Positions 1 to 10,672 of a stretch of 64,000 nucleotides of DNA are shown one piece after another. Source of the DNA: Dastarcus helophoroides (Eukaryota; Arthropoda; Insecta; Coleoptera; Bothrideridae); the NCBI GenBank assembly GCA_028583605.1, contig CM053329.1, forward strand, positions 2,542,001-2,606,000. The letters run 5' to 3'. The notes below the pieces were generated by a model. The model saw nothing but the letters and a program-made list of their open reading frames with translations, was not told the DNA's origin and did no database searches. Numbering within the stretch: position 1 is the stretch's first letter; each line of letters begins with the position of its first letter. A program made the translations under genes and the position numbers.

Positions 1-652
1 GTGCGACTCAATTTTTAGCGGAAAATCTATACCAGTCGAAGCAAGTCGACATTACCTACACCGACATCACTAAAGCATTTGTCCCAATTTCGCATAATAC
101 ATTATTATTTAAGAAATGGGTTTTTGTGGGAAATTATTTTCTTTCCTTGCTTCCTATACAAATGACCACCGCTTATATGTGGTTGTAAATGGGTACAAAT
201 CCAACAGAGATCCGGAGTGCCACAAGGCTTGAATTTGGGGCCATTGATGTTCTTGTTTTATATTAATGATATTGCTGTTGACCTAAAATACTCGAAATGT
301 CTTCTGTATGCTGATGACCTAAAATTACATAGAGCAGTGGATGCATTCAAGACGCAGAATATTTGCAGCAAGATCTAAATGCCGTGCATAAGTGGACTGT
401 AAAGAATGCACCAACCTTCAGCATTCGCAAATGTAGCATTTTGTCTTATTCATTTTGCAGCGCAAAAATTGGGTTTCAGTACAGGATTGCACATGAAGAA
501 CTGACCAGACATCAAGCAATTGAAGGCTTAGGAGTGATGTTTGATGACCACCTCTCTTTCAAGAAACATTTAATAAGTGTCGTAAATGCAGCTCTTAAAT
601 CATTGGGTTTTGTTATTCGAAACTACAGTCAATTCGATAATGCTGATACTAT
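1..652 (+). pseudogene. LINE reverse transcriptase fragment (jockey/CR1-like)
   Basis: This is a 5'-truncated, frame-shifted piece of a non-LTR retrotransposon reverse transcriptase. Around 50-80 the frame reads YTDITKAF, the second conserved RT block. At 212-320 it reads SGVPQGLNLGPL followed by FYINDIAVDLKYS and the catalytic YADD (LLYADDLKLH). After a frame change near 360 the thumb region follows (LQQDLNAVHKW, then LGVMFDDHLSFKKH at about 529-573, then LGFVIRNYSQFD). The order of motifs is that of jockey-superfamily elements; the clade is inferred. Stops and shifts make it non-functional. Its 3' end is cut off near 652, where mariner sequence begins, so neither the LINE C-terminus nor a poly-A tail is present. 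The left side runs off the window. Confidence 0.85.
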
Positions 653-1140
653 CGGCTACCATGGCGTAGTGCATCAGGAGTTTTTACCTCAAGGTCATAC
701 GGTCAATAAGGAGTATAACCTTGAAGTTATGTACGAAAAAAGGTCCGGAATTGTGGAAAAATAATTCAAGACTTTTGCATCACGATAATGTACCTGCTCA
801 TTGACCGTTGCTTGTGAGAGGTTTTTTGGCCAAAAACAACACGACAATCATGCCCCAGCCACCATATTCACCGGATTTGGCCCGCTGCGATTTTTTCTTG
901 TTCCTAAATCGTAAAAGAACTATGACAGGATGGAGATTTGCAACGATTGATGAAATAAAAACTGCATCGCTAAAGGAGCTCAAGGCTATACCCAAAAGTG
1001 CTTATGAGAAGTGCTTTGAAGATTGGAAAAAGCGTTGGCACAAGTGCGTTGTATCATCTGAGGGGGATTACTTTGAAGGGAACAGTATAAATGCTAATGA
1101 ATAAATAATTAATTTTTCTTAAAAATATAAAGTCACCTTA
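653..1140 (+). pseudogene. mariner transposase, C-terminal half (D,D34D)
   Basis: This encodes the C-terminal half of a mariner transposase, the DDE enzyme that cuts and pastes the element at TA sites. The segment reads YHGVVHQEFLPQGHTVNKEY, and after a frameshift near 765-780 it reads HHDNVPAH. It continues through PQPPYSPDLARCDFFLF and RFATIDEIKTASLKELKAIP to CFEDWKKRW and EGDYFEG. The second catalytic Asp codon is at 784-786 and the third at 889-891, giving the D34D spacing. A TGA at 802-804 interrupts it. The first catalytic Asp and the helix-turn-helix domain are missing because the copy starts abruptly inside the LINE sequence. No left inverted terminal repeat is visible. The A/T-rich tail to about 1140 is probably the 3' untranslated part. 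Confidence 0.9.
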
Positions 1141-1570
1141 CTCTTTAAACACACCTCGTATTGTTGTTGCAAATGAAGCGACATGTCGCAGACATATCGG
1201 AAATATATTTCAAACAAATATTGCATAATTGTGCGACCGGCTTGAGGCACAATGTTAGCGTGTCTTCTTCAACTGCCGACATGCCATATGCTAATATGTG
1301 TGACGATGTAAAAAAGTTCAGGTTTATTATTTCAATATCCCAATGATGATTTTGGACCAACAGGGCTGTTATACAAAGTATCACGCTTCCTTTACAAGTG
1401 GGACAGCCGAACCATAGACATCTATTAGACCAAGACCGACTGACCAGTTTGAAATGCCGAAAACAACGTTATTATTAAATAAAATATTGGTTTTTTGCTG
1501 AAAGGTTTTATTTCGGCTTTTTATTTTAAATTGAAGTATATGAAGCAGTTTGTTTAACAACTATTAATAG
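1141..1570. other. unassigned spacer, possibly old repeat
   Basis: No recognisable gene. Overlapping open frames of 61 codons (+, 1161-1346) and 79 codons (-, 1145-1384) match no family I know and carry no motif. The tail at 1440-1560 is AT-rich. Confidence 0.3.
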
Positions 1571-2030
1571 ATGGGGTATGTTTCACAAATGTGTCTATGT
1601 TCCAAATTTCCAAAACTGTCTAAGAAAAGGGTGTTTTTACTAACCTCCGGTGTACAAAAATTGGTATTCGATCCTGTCATTGTAGAAACAAAGGGGAAAC
1701 AGAAACATTACTTTTTCAAAGCCGCAGTGTACATTTTTCTGGATAAAATTAAAGACCCTCAATACAAAATCATCGTAAAACACATGCTGCAGAATGCAAA
1801 CTAAGCCTAGAAGTTTATTTTTTTCGCTCTCTTATCGACTATTTTTCCAAAAAATTTGGAGCATTGAGTGAAGAGCAGAGGAAAAGATTTCACCAAGATG
1901 TGCCTGATATCCGTAGTCATATATTGCCAAGAAAAATGAGACGTCAATATGCTTGTCGGTTAGCATACAGCTAGATGCTCAAGCGGGACACAGAAAATGG
2001 AAAGCGAAAGCTGGTTTGGAGAAATATCAA
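1571..2030 (+). pseudogene. decayed arthropod repeat-borne ORF (FHQD/LKRD family)
   Basis: Two adjoining frames form one degenerate protein. 1571-1804 reads SKFPKLSKKRVFLLTSGVQKL, then VYIFLDKIKDPQYKIIVKHMLQN. After a frameshift at about 1798 it continues LSLEVYFFRSLIDYFSKKFGALSEEQRKRFHQDV and, past an in-frame TAG, MLKRDTENGKRK. This resembles the C-terminal part of an unnamed protein found in many copies in arthropod genomes, whose end typically reads SLK.HFL.SHLDFFP.N.GA.S.E.GERFHQD and later ADYCW.LKRD...KRK. I recall that pattern from memory and could not check it. Its function is unknown to me; its copy number suggests a mobile element. This copy is clearly dead. No element ends were found. 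Confidence 0.55.
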
Positions 2031-2639
2031 ATAAAAAAAACAATATACGGAATGTTAAGTACATTTTGTGAAGAAATTGCTTCTTTCATTATAAGAAATA
2101 TTCTTTAGTCTGATTTGGTAACGTGATGATTTTTCGTTAGTGCCATGCACAAATATTTTGCATTTTGCAAAATACTATACGTGATGGAGGAAATGGAGGT
2201 TATTTTTGGATTCAGTATACTCGAAAATATAATATTTAACAAAAATGTCCCATGCACCTCAGAAAAAATAATTTTTTGCAGACCTGTGTTATGATTTATG
2301 ATTATCACCTTCATAGACCACACCTATCACATGAAATAAGCATAAATTACAGTTGGATTGCAATTTATTTTGAAATAGAAATCTATGAACTGAAATAGAT
2401 TACTTTACTGGAAAATGCTTTTATTATGTTGACCAAATCGAAATATTTCTTTGACCACTTTTAAAAAAACAAAAATATTTCTTTTTTCCTAAATGTTATT
2501 GAATCAGAAACAAAAACAGTTAGGCCAATGGTCAATAATATTGATAAATAGAGTTTATAAATTATGATCAACCAATCACACAATCATAAATTTGATTAAC
2601 AATAATTACAGAATGAACAAACAACACATAACATCAGTT
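2031..2639. other. AT-rich spacer without recognisable feature
   Basis: No coding motif seen. A minus-strand open frame at 2105-2323 has no recognisable motif and looks like chance. Confidence 0.4.
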
Positions 2640-4720
2640 TATCAAACCAATGAAATATAGAAAGGTTCTGAATGAATATCGGAGTAAGAAAAACCTTTTT
2701 CTTTATTTAAAAATTTCCAGTTTAAAGCTGTATCAAATTTAAAAATTAACAAACTTTAAATTTTCTAAACTAAAAATTTCGTCAAATTTATTTTAATTTT
2801 AATTAGATTTTAAAACTGAAATATAGATAAAAGTAAATAATTCAAATTTAAGTTGAAGTGTCAAGCGTAAAACCCATCTTTGGAGATTAAAGCCGAAATT
2901 TCGGATATAAAAGTGGAAGTTTGGGGATCAAAATCGAGATTTTACTATATAAAGTTGAGGTTAATTTCGAGACCAAAATAGAATTTTTAGTTTAAACTCA
3001 AAATAATAATAGGTACAAGTCCCAATATTTTATAACATTAACTTTAAAATGTCAAGAGTTTACACTTCAAATAGTTCTGACTGTAAATTCGAAGCGTGGT
3101 TTTTTAATTTCGAAATTAATTTTTTCTCCAATTTAGGCAATAATAGCAGTAATTTTGGAATTAAAGACGAAATTTTGACATTTTAGATCAAGTTTCGAGG
3201 TAAAATAATAGTGTGGTTGTAGTGTTTTTCGAAGAAACTTCGACATTTCTAATCAAATTATATTTTAGATTAGCAGAAGTAACTTATAAAATGAACGAAA
3301 TGGAGTCAATTTGATTAAATTGGTAGAGAAAGGAAAACATTTGCTTTCAATTTGAACTGAATATTTTTTAATTTATAATAAATCAAATTACAAAAAAAAG
3401 TTGTTGCATTTATTTATTGTATCAACGAAAGGTAATTATTATTACAGATAGATAAGAATATTTTTTTGAAACTTGTTTCTATAAACTTTTGCATACAGGA
3501 TGGACAAAAATTTGATTTACCCAAATTAATACATAGAATTTTAAAAATTGTAGGCTTGCAGAATTGCAAATGCTCGAGGCAGTCTTCAAGATGTTATGAA
3601 GAAGGTGAAATGAAGATGCTGTCACCCACGTAGGTAGTACGATAACAGAGGGTGGCGATTCGACATTGAATGGAAGTCAAAATTTATGTAAAAAAAGAGT
3701 TCTCAAAAGAATCTACTTTAAATCTGAAATATGGTTCTTAAAACATATTAATTGTTTTTTTTAGGAAATGTCATTTAAAACGTCAACACTTCTAAAAAAA
3801 GTAGAATCTTTGAAATTTTTTTGATGGATTTGATCTTTTCATGTGTTTTTTTTTTTCAGAAAATTTGCAAATTTTAAATTATTTATAACAATTATGGCTT
3901 TTGTTTCTTCAAATTATAATCTCTAAACTTGAACCATTTTCTCCTAATTTCTGGTTTAAACTTAGTTTAAAGACTAAAGACAGACTTAAAGAAAGTGAAA
4001 ATTATGGGTCTAAACTTGGAACTTTGATGGGATTTCAGGTATGCAACTCACAATCAAAATAATAATAATAATTTCACGTTTAAAATCGTAGGTTAAAATT
4101 TTCATTTTAATTCCTATTTTTGACACGGAAACTTTTTAGGAAAAAATCTAATTTTAACTTCAAATCCCAAATTTTCAATAAGAGTCAAAATTTCCATTTC
4201 ATTGTTTATATTTTGTTTTTATGCTCCAAAGGCATGATAAGTTTGACCTTTGCAAGTGGATTTAACTTAAAAAAGGTCTAAATATTTCTGCTGACTTTAA
4301 TATGAAGTAGTTCGAGGAAAAAGACGAGTTTGAGTTTAAGCCAGAAAGTTTCGAAAGAAAAAAAATTAAACAATTGTGTAAAAAACAAAAATGTTTTGAG
4401 GAAAAGACATTTCAACGCATTTTGTAAGCCGAAATCAATCGAAATTAAAAAATCAACATTTTACTTTAACACTGGAAATTTAGGTTGGTAATCTTTTGAA
4501 AAAAAGTTACCATTACAAGTTCATTCTTAAAAATTTGTCCCCGTTTTCAGAATCTCGACGTTAAGCTACAGTATTAGAAATTCTAGATTTTTCTTGAATT
4601 TAAAACTTTGAGATTCCAGATTCGTAGTAGAGAACTATGACATGAGATTCCAACTGAAATATTGTAAAAAAAAAACCCTCGACACTTAAGTCAATATTAA
4701 AAGTTAAAAATACCCCGAAA
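2640..4720. repeat. degenerate low-complexity block 1 (AAATTTCGA-rich)
   Basis: A roughly 2-kb stretch built from loosely repeated short words such as AAATTTC, TCGAAATTT, TTTAAAATT and CAAAATTT, with no fixed period visible by eye. The same style recurs at 26600-27640, 41530-41840 and 50880-54010. It may be decayed minisatellite or slippage-derived DNA. A short LINE tail lies inside it at 4217-4277. No coding potential. Confidence 0.5.
4217..4277 (+). repeat. isolated 3' tail of a LINE related to the copy at 33690-35118
   Basis: This segment carries AAGGCAT..A.AAG...GACCTTTGCAAGTGGATTTAACTTAAAA. The LINE at 35070-35118 ends AAGGCATAATGAGG, then GTCCTTTGCGAGTGGATTAAACTTAAAA. The match covers the end of the ORF and the short A-rich 3' end, as expected for an extremely 5'-truncated insertion of the same family. 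Confidence 0.65.
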
Positions 4721-6909
4721 AGTTGCAGAGTGTCCAAATTTTAAGAGAAACTCAGCACTGTGAATTAATAGATGTTTAAGATTAGAGCTCGAGAAATGCG
4801 TCCTTAATAGACAAGATTAGTTAGTTTGTAACAGTAACTGTTTTGATAAGAATAATAAAGATATATCCATTGGCTAGACTGGTGACACAGAATTAGGAAT
4901 TATTTATAAAATTTAATTTTAAAGACATTAAATCATTCACTCGTGTAGTGTACTGTACCGATCTCGACCAGGTAGGACATAAATTCTACTGTAATTACAG
5001 TGAAATAATAATGAGCCCGCCCCCCACTGGCATTGATAGTCTCAGGGAAATTTGAACCAATATTATCTGTATACAGATAGGTTAGAGTCACGCGATTGAC
5101 CATGTAGGGGAAAACTGCCGTTGCTCGTCAACGACAATACACTTGGGCCGACCATAAGAAACTTACAGCCATTTACTATTACATTATCACTTCTGATGAC
5201 CCTTAAAGTAAAAGAAAATTCAAGAAAAGGACATAGGAAAGTAAATTCGTAAACGCTAGCATTTGCCTTTCTCATAACGATTATTCAAAACTTTTACTTC
5301 TTCATTAAATGTTCGTATATTCCATAATAATAGCAAGATATAAGTTTGTATGTGGTATTGTCTACGTAAAAATTTCCCACGCCCTGTTTTGATGTAGGAT
5401 TAAGACTTTTAATTTTTCTTTGGTAACAACCAGACACATGTAATTATTCTTTTAAGAAACCGACTAAAGCGTTCTCCGAAATGAGTCCTTTGTTCCATTA
5501 TGCTTTATTGTCTTACTAAGAGAGTTTCTTATCAATTACCATCGTAGGTTGACATCGATTATTTCTAGTCAACAAAGCTGTTTATATGGGAAAACAAATT
5601 ACATTTAAACAAGAGCGTAGGCGTTAGGCTGGGTGCCTCATTGATTACGTCTTCTTGCTTTATCAGCCATCTACGGATGATGAAGGTGGACCCATACCGA
5701 ATTAGCTTCACAAAACAATGTAATTAATGTCCGGAGCACAAGTAAACATGCAATTATGTGATAATTGCCTAAGTAGCCAACCAATTTTATAGAGCATACT
5801 TCATGATAATTAGCCGGTAGTAGAGAAAGGCCTGACAGGTACGGACAATCGATAGGCATTAAGATTTATCTCATGTTGTAATAGAGGGTTATGATTCCTT
5901 TTTCTGATTCTTAATTAAAATAAATATTATGAAACACTAAAAGTAGTATTAATTTAAGGTGAATTTGAAGACACTTTAAAGTTTTTGAAAACAATTCATA
6001 CTTTTTAGTTTTATTACTTCTTTTAGTTTAGAGAAGTGCAGAGGCCGTTCTCCATTGGATAGTTTAAAATCGAAAAAAAAAAAAAAACATTTTTTAACAC
6101 TTATAGCATAAAAATGCTAAAACAATTTTATGGAGGAAGCAACATGTTAGTAATGAATTTCTTCTATATGTGTCATTAGCCTTCACCTCTGGATTATAGT
6201 TCATACATTTTTTGATTGTGAAAGAGGTATCTCAATGCAATACACATAGAGCATGAATGAAGATGATAAACTGTGTTTGATTTAAATTGTGTTATTGTTT
6301 ATTTTATTAGGTTCCGTTAAATTAAAACATCAAGCCGGGTGTTCACTAGCAGCATTAAATTGTAATACAACATTTCGAAAACGAGCTTTACATCAGTAAA
6401 AATCTGGTCCAAGCCTTAGAGCATGCACTTTGTACTGGTTCAGTTTTAATCACTGCAAACCTTGAGTTTGCACACAAAATGCTCGAAAACGAGCGTTCAT
6501 TTTGCGATTTAATCTGTGTTTTGTGCTACCCATAGAAGATGTCGTTTTTACCAACCTAAAATATGAGATTCTTACCCTAACCTACCTTCGTTTGAACTCC
6601 TTAATTTAATTATTCCGATCAAATCCGATTGCTTGCTTCAAGACAAATCGTTTTGGTAGACACAAGTTCGGATCTAACGCGGGGGGTACCGTTGTCAGGC
6701 TAAGGACTTTTTATTTTTAGTCGTCAAGAGAATGTTGGACATCACCTCGAAGTACGAGGAACACCAATGTCAAGTTTTGCCGGAAAAATCGAAACTTACG
6801 CGCTGATTAGACATACGAATAATACAAATTCTTTTCTTGTACCTTAGTCTTATATCAAACCAAACCAATGCAAATGAGTATACTTGGAGCATAGACTATG
6901 GAGCGTAAT
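4721..6909. other. no gene; one higher-complexity island at 5580-5870
   Basis: No coding motif or element ends were recognised. About 5580-5870 is less AT-rich and more complex than its surroundings and has short homeodomain-type words (TAATTA, ATGCAATTA). It could be a unique regulatory sequence, but this is only an impression of base composition. Confidence 0.25.
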
Positions 6910-8583
6910 TAGGTTTGTCAGGTCGTCAAACCTAATAGCCGGACAGACCAACCAGTTTTGCCGGACATCCTACATTATTGAGGATTTTGTGTCTCAGTAT
7001 TAATAGGTACGACAAAAAAATAGTTTGTAAAATCAAGCTTTTTTGATTATTACCATAAATCTTGCTAAATTCTAATGAAATATAAATAAAATCGAATGCC
7101 AAGTTAGTCTAAGTACTTTATTATTAATCAGTCAAATAAAGTCATCAATCAAAATTGAATTCTAGATAAACATTAATCAAATTTTTTAAATTCTTCTTAA
7201 ATTCTAATGAAAGGCAATTGTACAAATAAGTCTTATTTACCTGCTATTACCTCCCAAAGCAAAACAAAATAAAAAACAATCTAAACAAAACAGAACTTCT
7301 TCTGTTTGAGTTAAACAATTAAAATAATTATTCATATTTTTGGTTGGCAGAAACCTGCTTTGAAAGATTAGTTTCTTCCAACGTTTGCGTTATATCCTGG
7401 GATTGCAAAATAATCCTGACAAATAGTTAAGAATTCTAAAGAGCAATCTTGACTACTCATCGATTTAAAATAGGCTATCCATTTCTTGTGTGCTAATAGC
7501 TTCTTGAAATCAACGTTCTCTTTGTTATTGTTCAGAAAACTTTTAAGGTTTTGCAGTTGGTCGAAACATTTGCTATCGTCAACTTTAACGTTGTTTTGTG
7601 ATAAGATACTTATAATATCGGAAACTTGATTCCATTAAGGAACATCTTTTAAAGTCATCCATGTGAAATGGTGTATGTCTTTGTATAGGTTTTCAGTCCA
7701 AGATCGTAAATATTGTACTGCAATAATATACATGTTTTTAATATCCTCTTTGAACCCAGTCACCTGTTCAGAATTTTCGTTGTTGTCTTTGAATTTAAGC
7801 AAAATAAAAGTCACTTTCAGTGGACAAAAGTCTTGTTCAATCCTTGAATTTATGCTATTCATTATCTCAGAACAATTTTCCAAAACCTCATTTACAGAAA
7901 CATCAGCCTTCTCTGTATCTTTCATGCGATTTTTATAAATGGCCATGAAAGAATGAACAGCCCAAAAATAGCTTTCGTTAAGGTCATTTTCTAAAAGTTC
8001 TCTCAAAGTTGTGGATGCATTATTCTTTTCCTTTTTCAAGAAATATAACGTAAGGGCCTCAAACATTTGTAAAATCCTTTCTATCGCTGGAAAGAGACTC
8101 AGCCAGCGCGTCTTTGAATGATAAAGTATTTGTTTGAAATGAATGTCTAATTCTGAGCTAACACTTTTGAGTTCCTCTGTACGTACGATAAATATATCAA
8201 AATGATTGCGAATCTGCATGACAATACTTTCAAGACACAATGACAAGGAATCAAGAGCACTATGGACAGAATTATTCAAAATATGTGCAACACAGCCGAC
8301 TCCCAAAAATATTCTGATTTGATGTAAAGAAAACATTATTTTGCCCTCTTCCTAAGTGACTGAATATCTATTAAGGAGATTTGAATTCCGTCTTTCTGAT
8401 AGTCAAAATACTGGGGGTGGGACCGCGGGAGCGAGCGACCGACAGTCGACTCGCCTGCACTCGTCCACCCTCGTTTGCGAAATGTAAAAAGCCTAACAAA
8501 AGCCGGACACCGTTTATTTTGGCCGGGCACGCAACCAAAAAGCCTAACTATGTCCGGCTTTATCCGGACGCCTGGCAACACTA
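6910..8583 (-). mobile_element. hAT-superfamily DNA transposon with 8-bp target duplication
   Basis: The ends are imperfect inverted repeats. The left end reads TAGGTTTGTCAGGTCGT (6910-6926). The right end, read inward on the other strand, is TAGTGTTGCCAGGCGT, which fits hAT-type termini. Both sub-terminal zones carry several copies of GCCGGAC and CCTAA/GCCTAAC, which could bind transposase. The flanking 8-bp copies are AGCGTAAT (6902-6909) and AGCGTAAC (8584-8591), 7 of 8 identical, the hAT duplication length. At 1674 bp it is shorter than an autonomous hAT, and only the C-terminal half of the transposase is present (minus strand), so it is an internally deleted, non-autonomous copy. Confidence 0.85.
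7345..8336 (-). pseudogene. hAT transposase, C-terminal half
   Basis: The DDE-type transposase of the enclosing element. The frame begins at an ATG (8334-8336) and reads GVGCVAHILNNSVHSALDSL, then IRNHFDIFIVRTEELKSV, then KTRWLSLFPAIERILQMFEAL, the conserved C..H and TRWLSL blocks of this hAT branch. It stays open for 233 codons to a stop at 7635-7637. The protein then continues in the same frame as WNQVSDIISILSQNN and ends near FLTICQDYFAIPGYNANVGRN, matching the hAT dimerisation block (PG.NA.VER) with its end mutated. The BED zinc finger and first catalytic Asp are absent. One internal nonsense codon separates the long open part from the dimerisation block. It could still make a truncated protein. 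Confidence 0.85.
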
Positions 8584-8591
8584 AGCGTAAC

Positions 8592-10128
8592 ACTACAATG
8601 CGATGCTTGATATGGAGCCAACATTTTGGTTTATGTCTTAGTAATTGCTAACGTTTTTGACTAAAACGGTTTTGCTCGGTCTGTGTTTGTCAAGCATAAG
8701 CTAATTATACCGTTCATGTTAGAAATTTTAAATCTACTACAGGGGCATTCTTTCGCAATCTTAAATTTGTCATTTTTCTAGCCTTTGCCTTTTTAATGTT
8801 TATCTAGTCGCATCCCTACATCCATTGTAATATTGATAGTGGATCATGTTCACGGCAATATCTGTTTCGTTATCAGTTACACAATTTCTTCCTGATATTG
8901 GCTTTATACATTTTTAATAACTTAGGTATGAAATAGTTGCTATTGTACTACTTCTTTTACTCACTAGAAGACGATTGGAAGGCGATCAAACTCATTAATT
9001 ACGACTGCTTCTTGCACAATCACTTTTACTTGTATATGTAAAATGCTTTTCTTATTCTTTGACACTAAATATGAAGGTAATAAATTCTTGTATGCTCCAT
9101 TTAATGTGTGTTCTTTTCGATCTCTCTATCTTCAATATTTAAAATTTGTTACTTGCGACATTGTTGAATTCGACTAATAGAATAGAATTAATCAATGGTT
9201 AATGAATTATATTAATTTATGGATTAAATTAAGAATTTTACTACCAGTAAATGACGAAATATAATCGAACACGCACTATTAAATTTTGTAGCCTAGCGTT
9301 TCGTCAAATGACCAATTAATTTACTGAAATACAACTCAATTCAGTGTACAAATTTTGCTATGAAAGAATATAGCAAAACAAACTTAGCACTATAGTGCGG
9401 AAATAAGATCAAAGTGTTCAAAACATCGCCAAACTAACAAAAATTTAGTTTACAGTATATGATTTTAGGTTATTCAAACGACATCAAAGTGCCGAAGCTA
9501 TATATTAACTTATCTTTATAATAAAGCAACTCACCAGGATGCTTGCTGTTCAAAATAAACAACTTGGGCGAAGATGAAAGATTCTACACAAATAAAAACA
9601 AAACTTACAAAAATACGCTGCGATATTATTTTATAAGTTAGTAAGGAACAAGGGCTGGCTAGACATATTACACAAGCGTGTAAGGTATATTATATTGCCA
9701 TAGTGCATTGAGGTTTTTAAAAGCATGGATGCCATAAAACTTTATTAACTACTTAAGATTAAGGCCAAACAAATAAAAAGCTAAGCACGATTAATTAGTT
9801 GTGCGATAAGAAAGATCCGATTATGTAAGTAGCTGAAGCTGCCTGAAATGTATACTTAAACTTTGGAAGGTAATTCTGATTTATGGCAGATGACTTACTT
9901 TAGTAAAATATTAAGTGATATTTTTTAGTCACATATGAAGTATTAATTAGATTACGATAATGTTTACTTTCTTCAGTAAAGCCTTTCCATAACTGACGCA
10001 TTTATTTTATTGATGAGTTACCTCATTATCGGTTGTTAGTTGGATTTAATAATAGTATTTCCAATAATTCAGTTGTTCTTTTTTGTTATTAAACTTACAC
10101 CAGTTACTTTTCCAAATTCAAATTATTT
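8592..10128. other. AT-rich spacer without recognisable feature
   Basis: Inspected by eye on both strands. No coding motif, inverted ends or tandem array were recognised. Confidence 0.4.
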
Positions 10129-10672
10129 TATGGTAGGGAAAAATTGGGTAATTGGGAGCAATTAACCTCAAACATTCAAAAATAATAAAAAAAATATAAT
10201 CAACTCTTATGGAAATGGAAACATTTTTCAAAATTAACTCTATAATAAAATATGAGAAAATAGGGAGGTATTGGGTAATTAAGAACGACATGTTTGGTAT
10301 AAATCACATACATAGCCATTACTAGACTGGCCGGCAGTACAGTTTTCATGTACCCAGTTATTACAAATAAGGCACGTGATCCAATCTCCGGTAGGTGAGG
10401 ATTCATATTCTTCACTGCGGATTAGGTAAACAGTAATATTTCTCTTTATTTTCATTTTCTTCTAAGATCTACACACGACAAAAATTGTAACAAAATGACA
10501 AAATATATTGTTTGACTCACAGTAACAACACATGCGCAGCTTTTCACTCTCCCTTTTGTGTGTGCATTGAGTGACATTTGACACGTTTGCTGGACGGTCT
10601 GGGGAGGGGGAAGTATTTGATATTTAACTGTTCCCAATTACCCACCCTTCTCGATTACCTCCCTTCCCATCA
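10129..10672 (-). mobile_element. candidate short DNA element with GGGTAATTGGGA-type inverted ends
   Basis: Left end motif GGGTAATTGGGA is at 10146-10157. Its reverse complement TTCCCAATTACCC is at 10631-10643. Next to it on the right is GATTACCTCCCTTCCCA, whose complement resembles the TAGGGAGGTATTGGGTAATT at 10261-10280. Outer edges read TATGGTAGGGA on the left and, inverted, TATGATGGGA on the right. Together these look like terminal and sub-terminal inverted repeats of a deletion derivative of a TA-targeting element. Exact ends and target duplication are uncertain. Confidence 0.45.
10277..10415 (-). pseudogene. C-terminal zinc-finger tail of a pogo-like transposase
   Basis: On the minus strand an open frame just after a possible 3' splice site (ACCTAATCCGCAG) reads EEYESSPTGDWITCLICNN, then WVHENCTAGQSSNGYVCDLY and TCRS before a stop. 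The pattern W..C..C..WVHE.C.......Y.C is the small PHD-like finger found at the end of many insect pogo/Tigger-type transposases. It lies between the inverted motifs of the enclosing short element, so it is probably the remnant 3' end of the transposase gene. The family call is from memory of the motif only. Confidence 0.4.

Noticed and set aside
8336..8593. 85-codon minus-strand frame starting at the hAT right end
   Set aside because: It consists of terminal repeat and sub-terminal GCCGGAC/GCCTAAC motifs and shows no protein domain; treated as non-coding end of the hAT.
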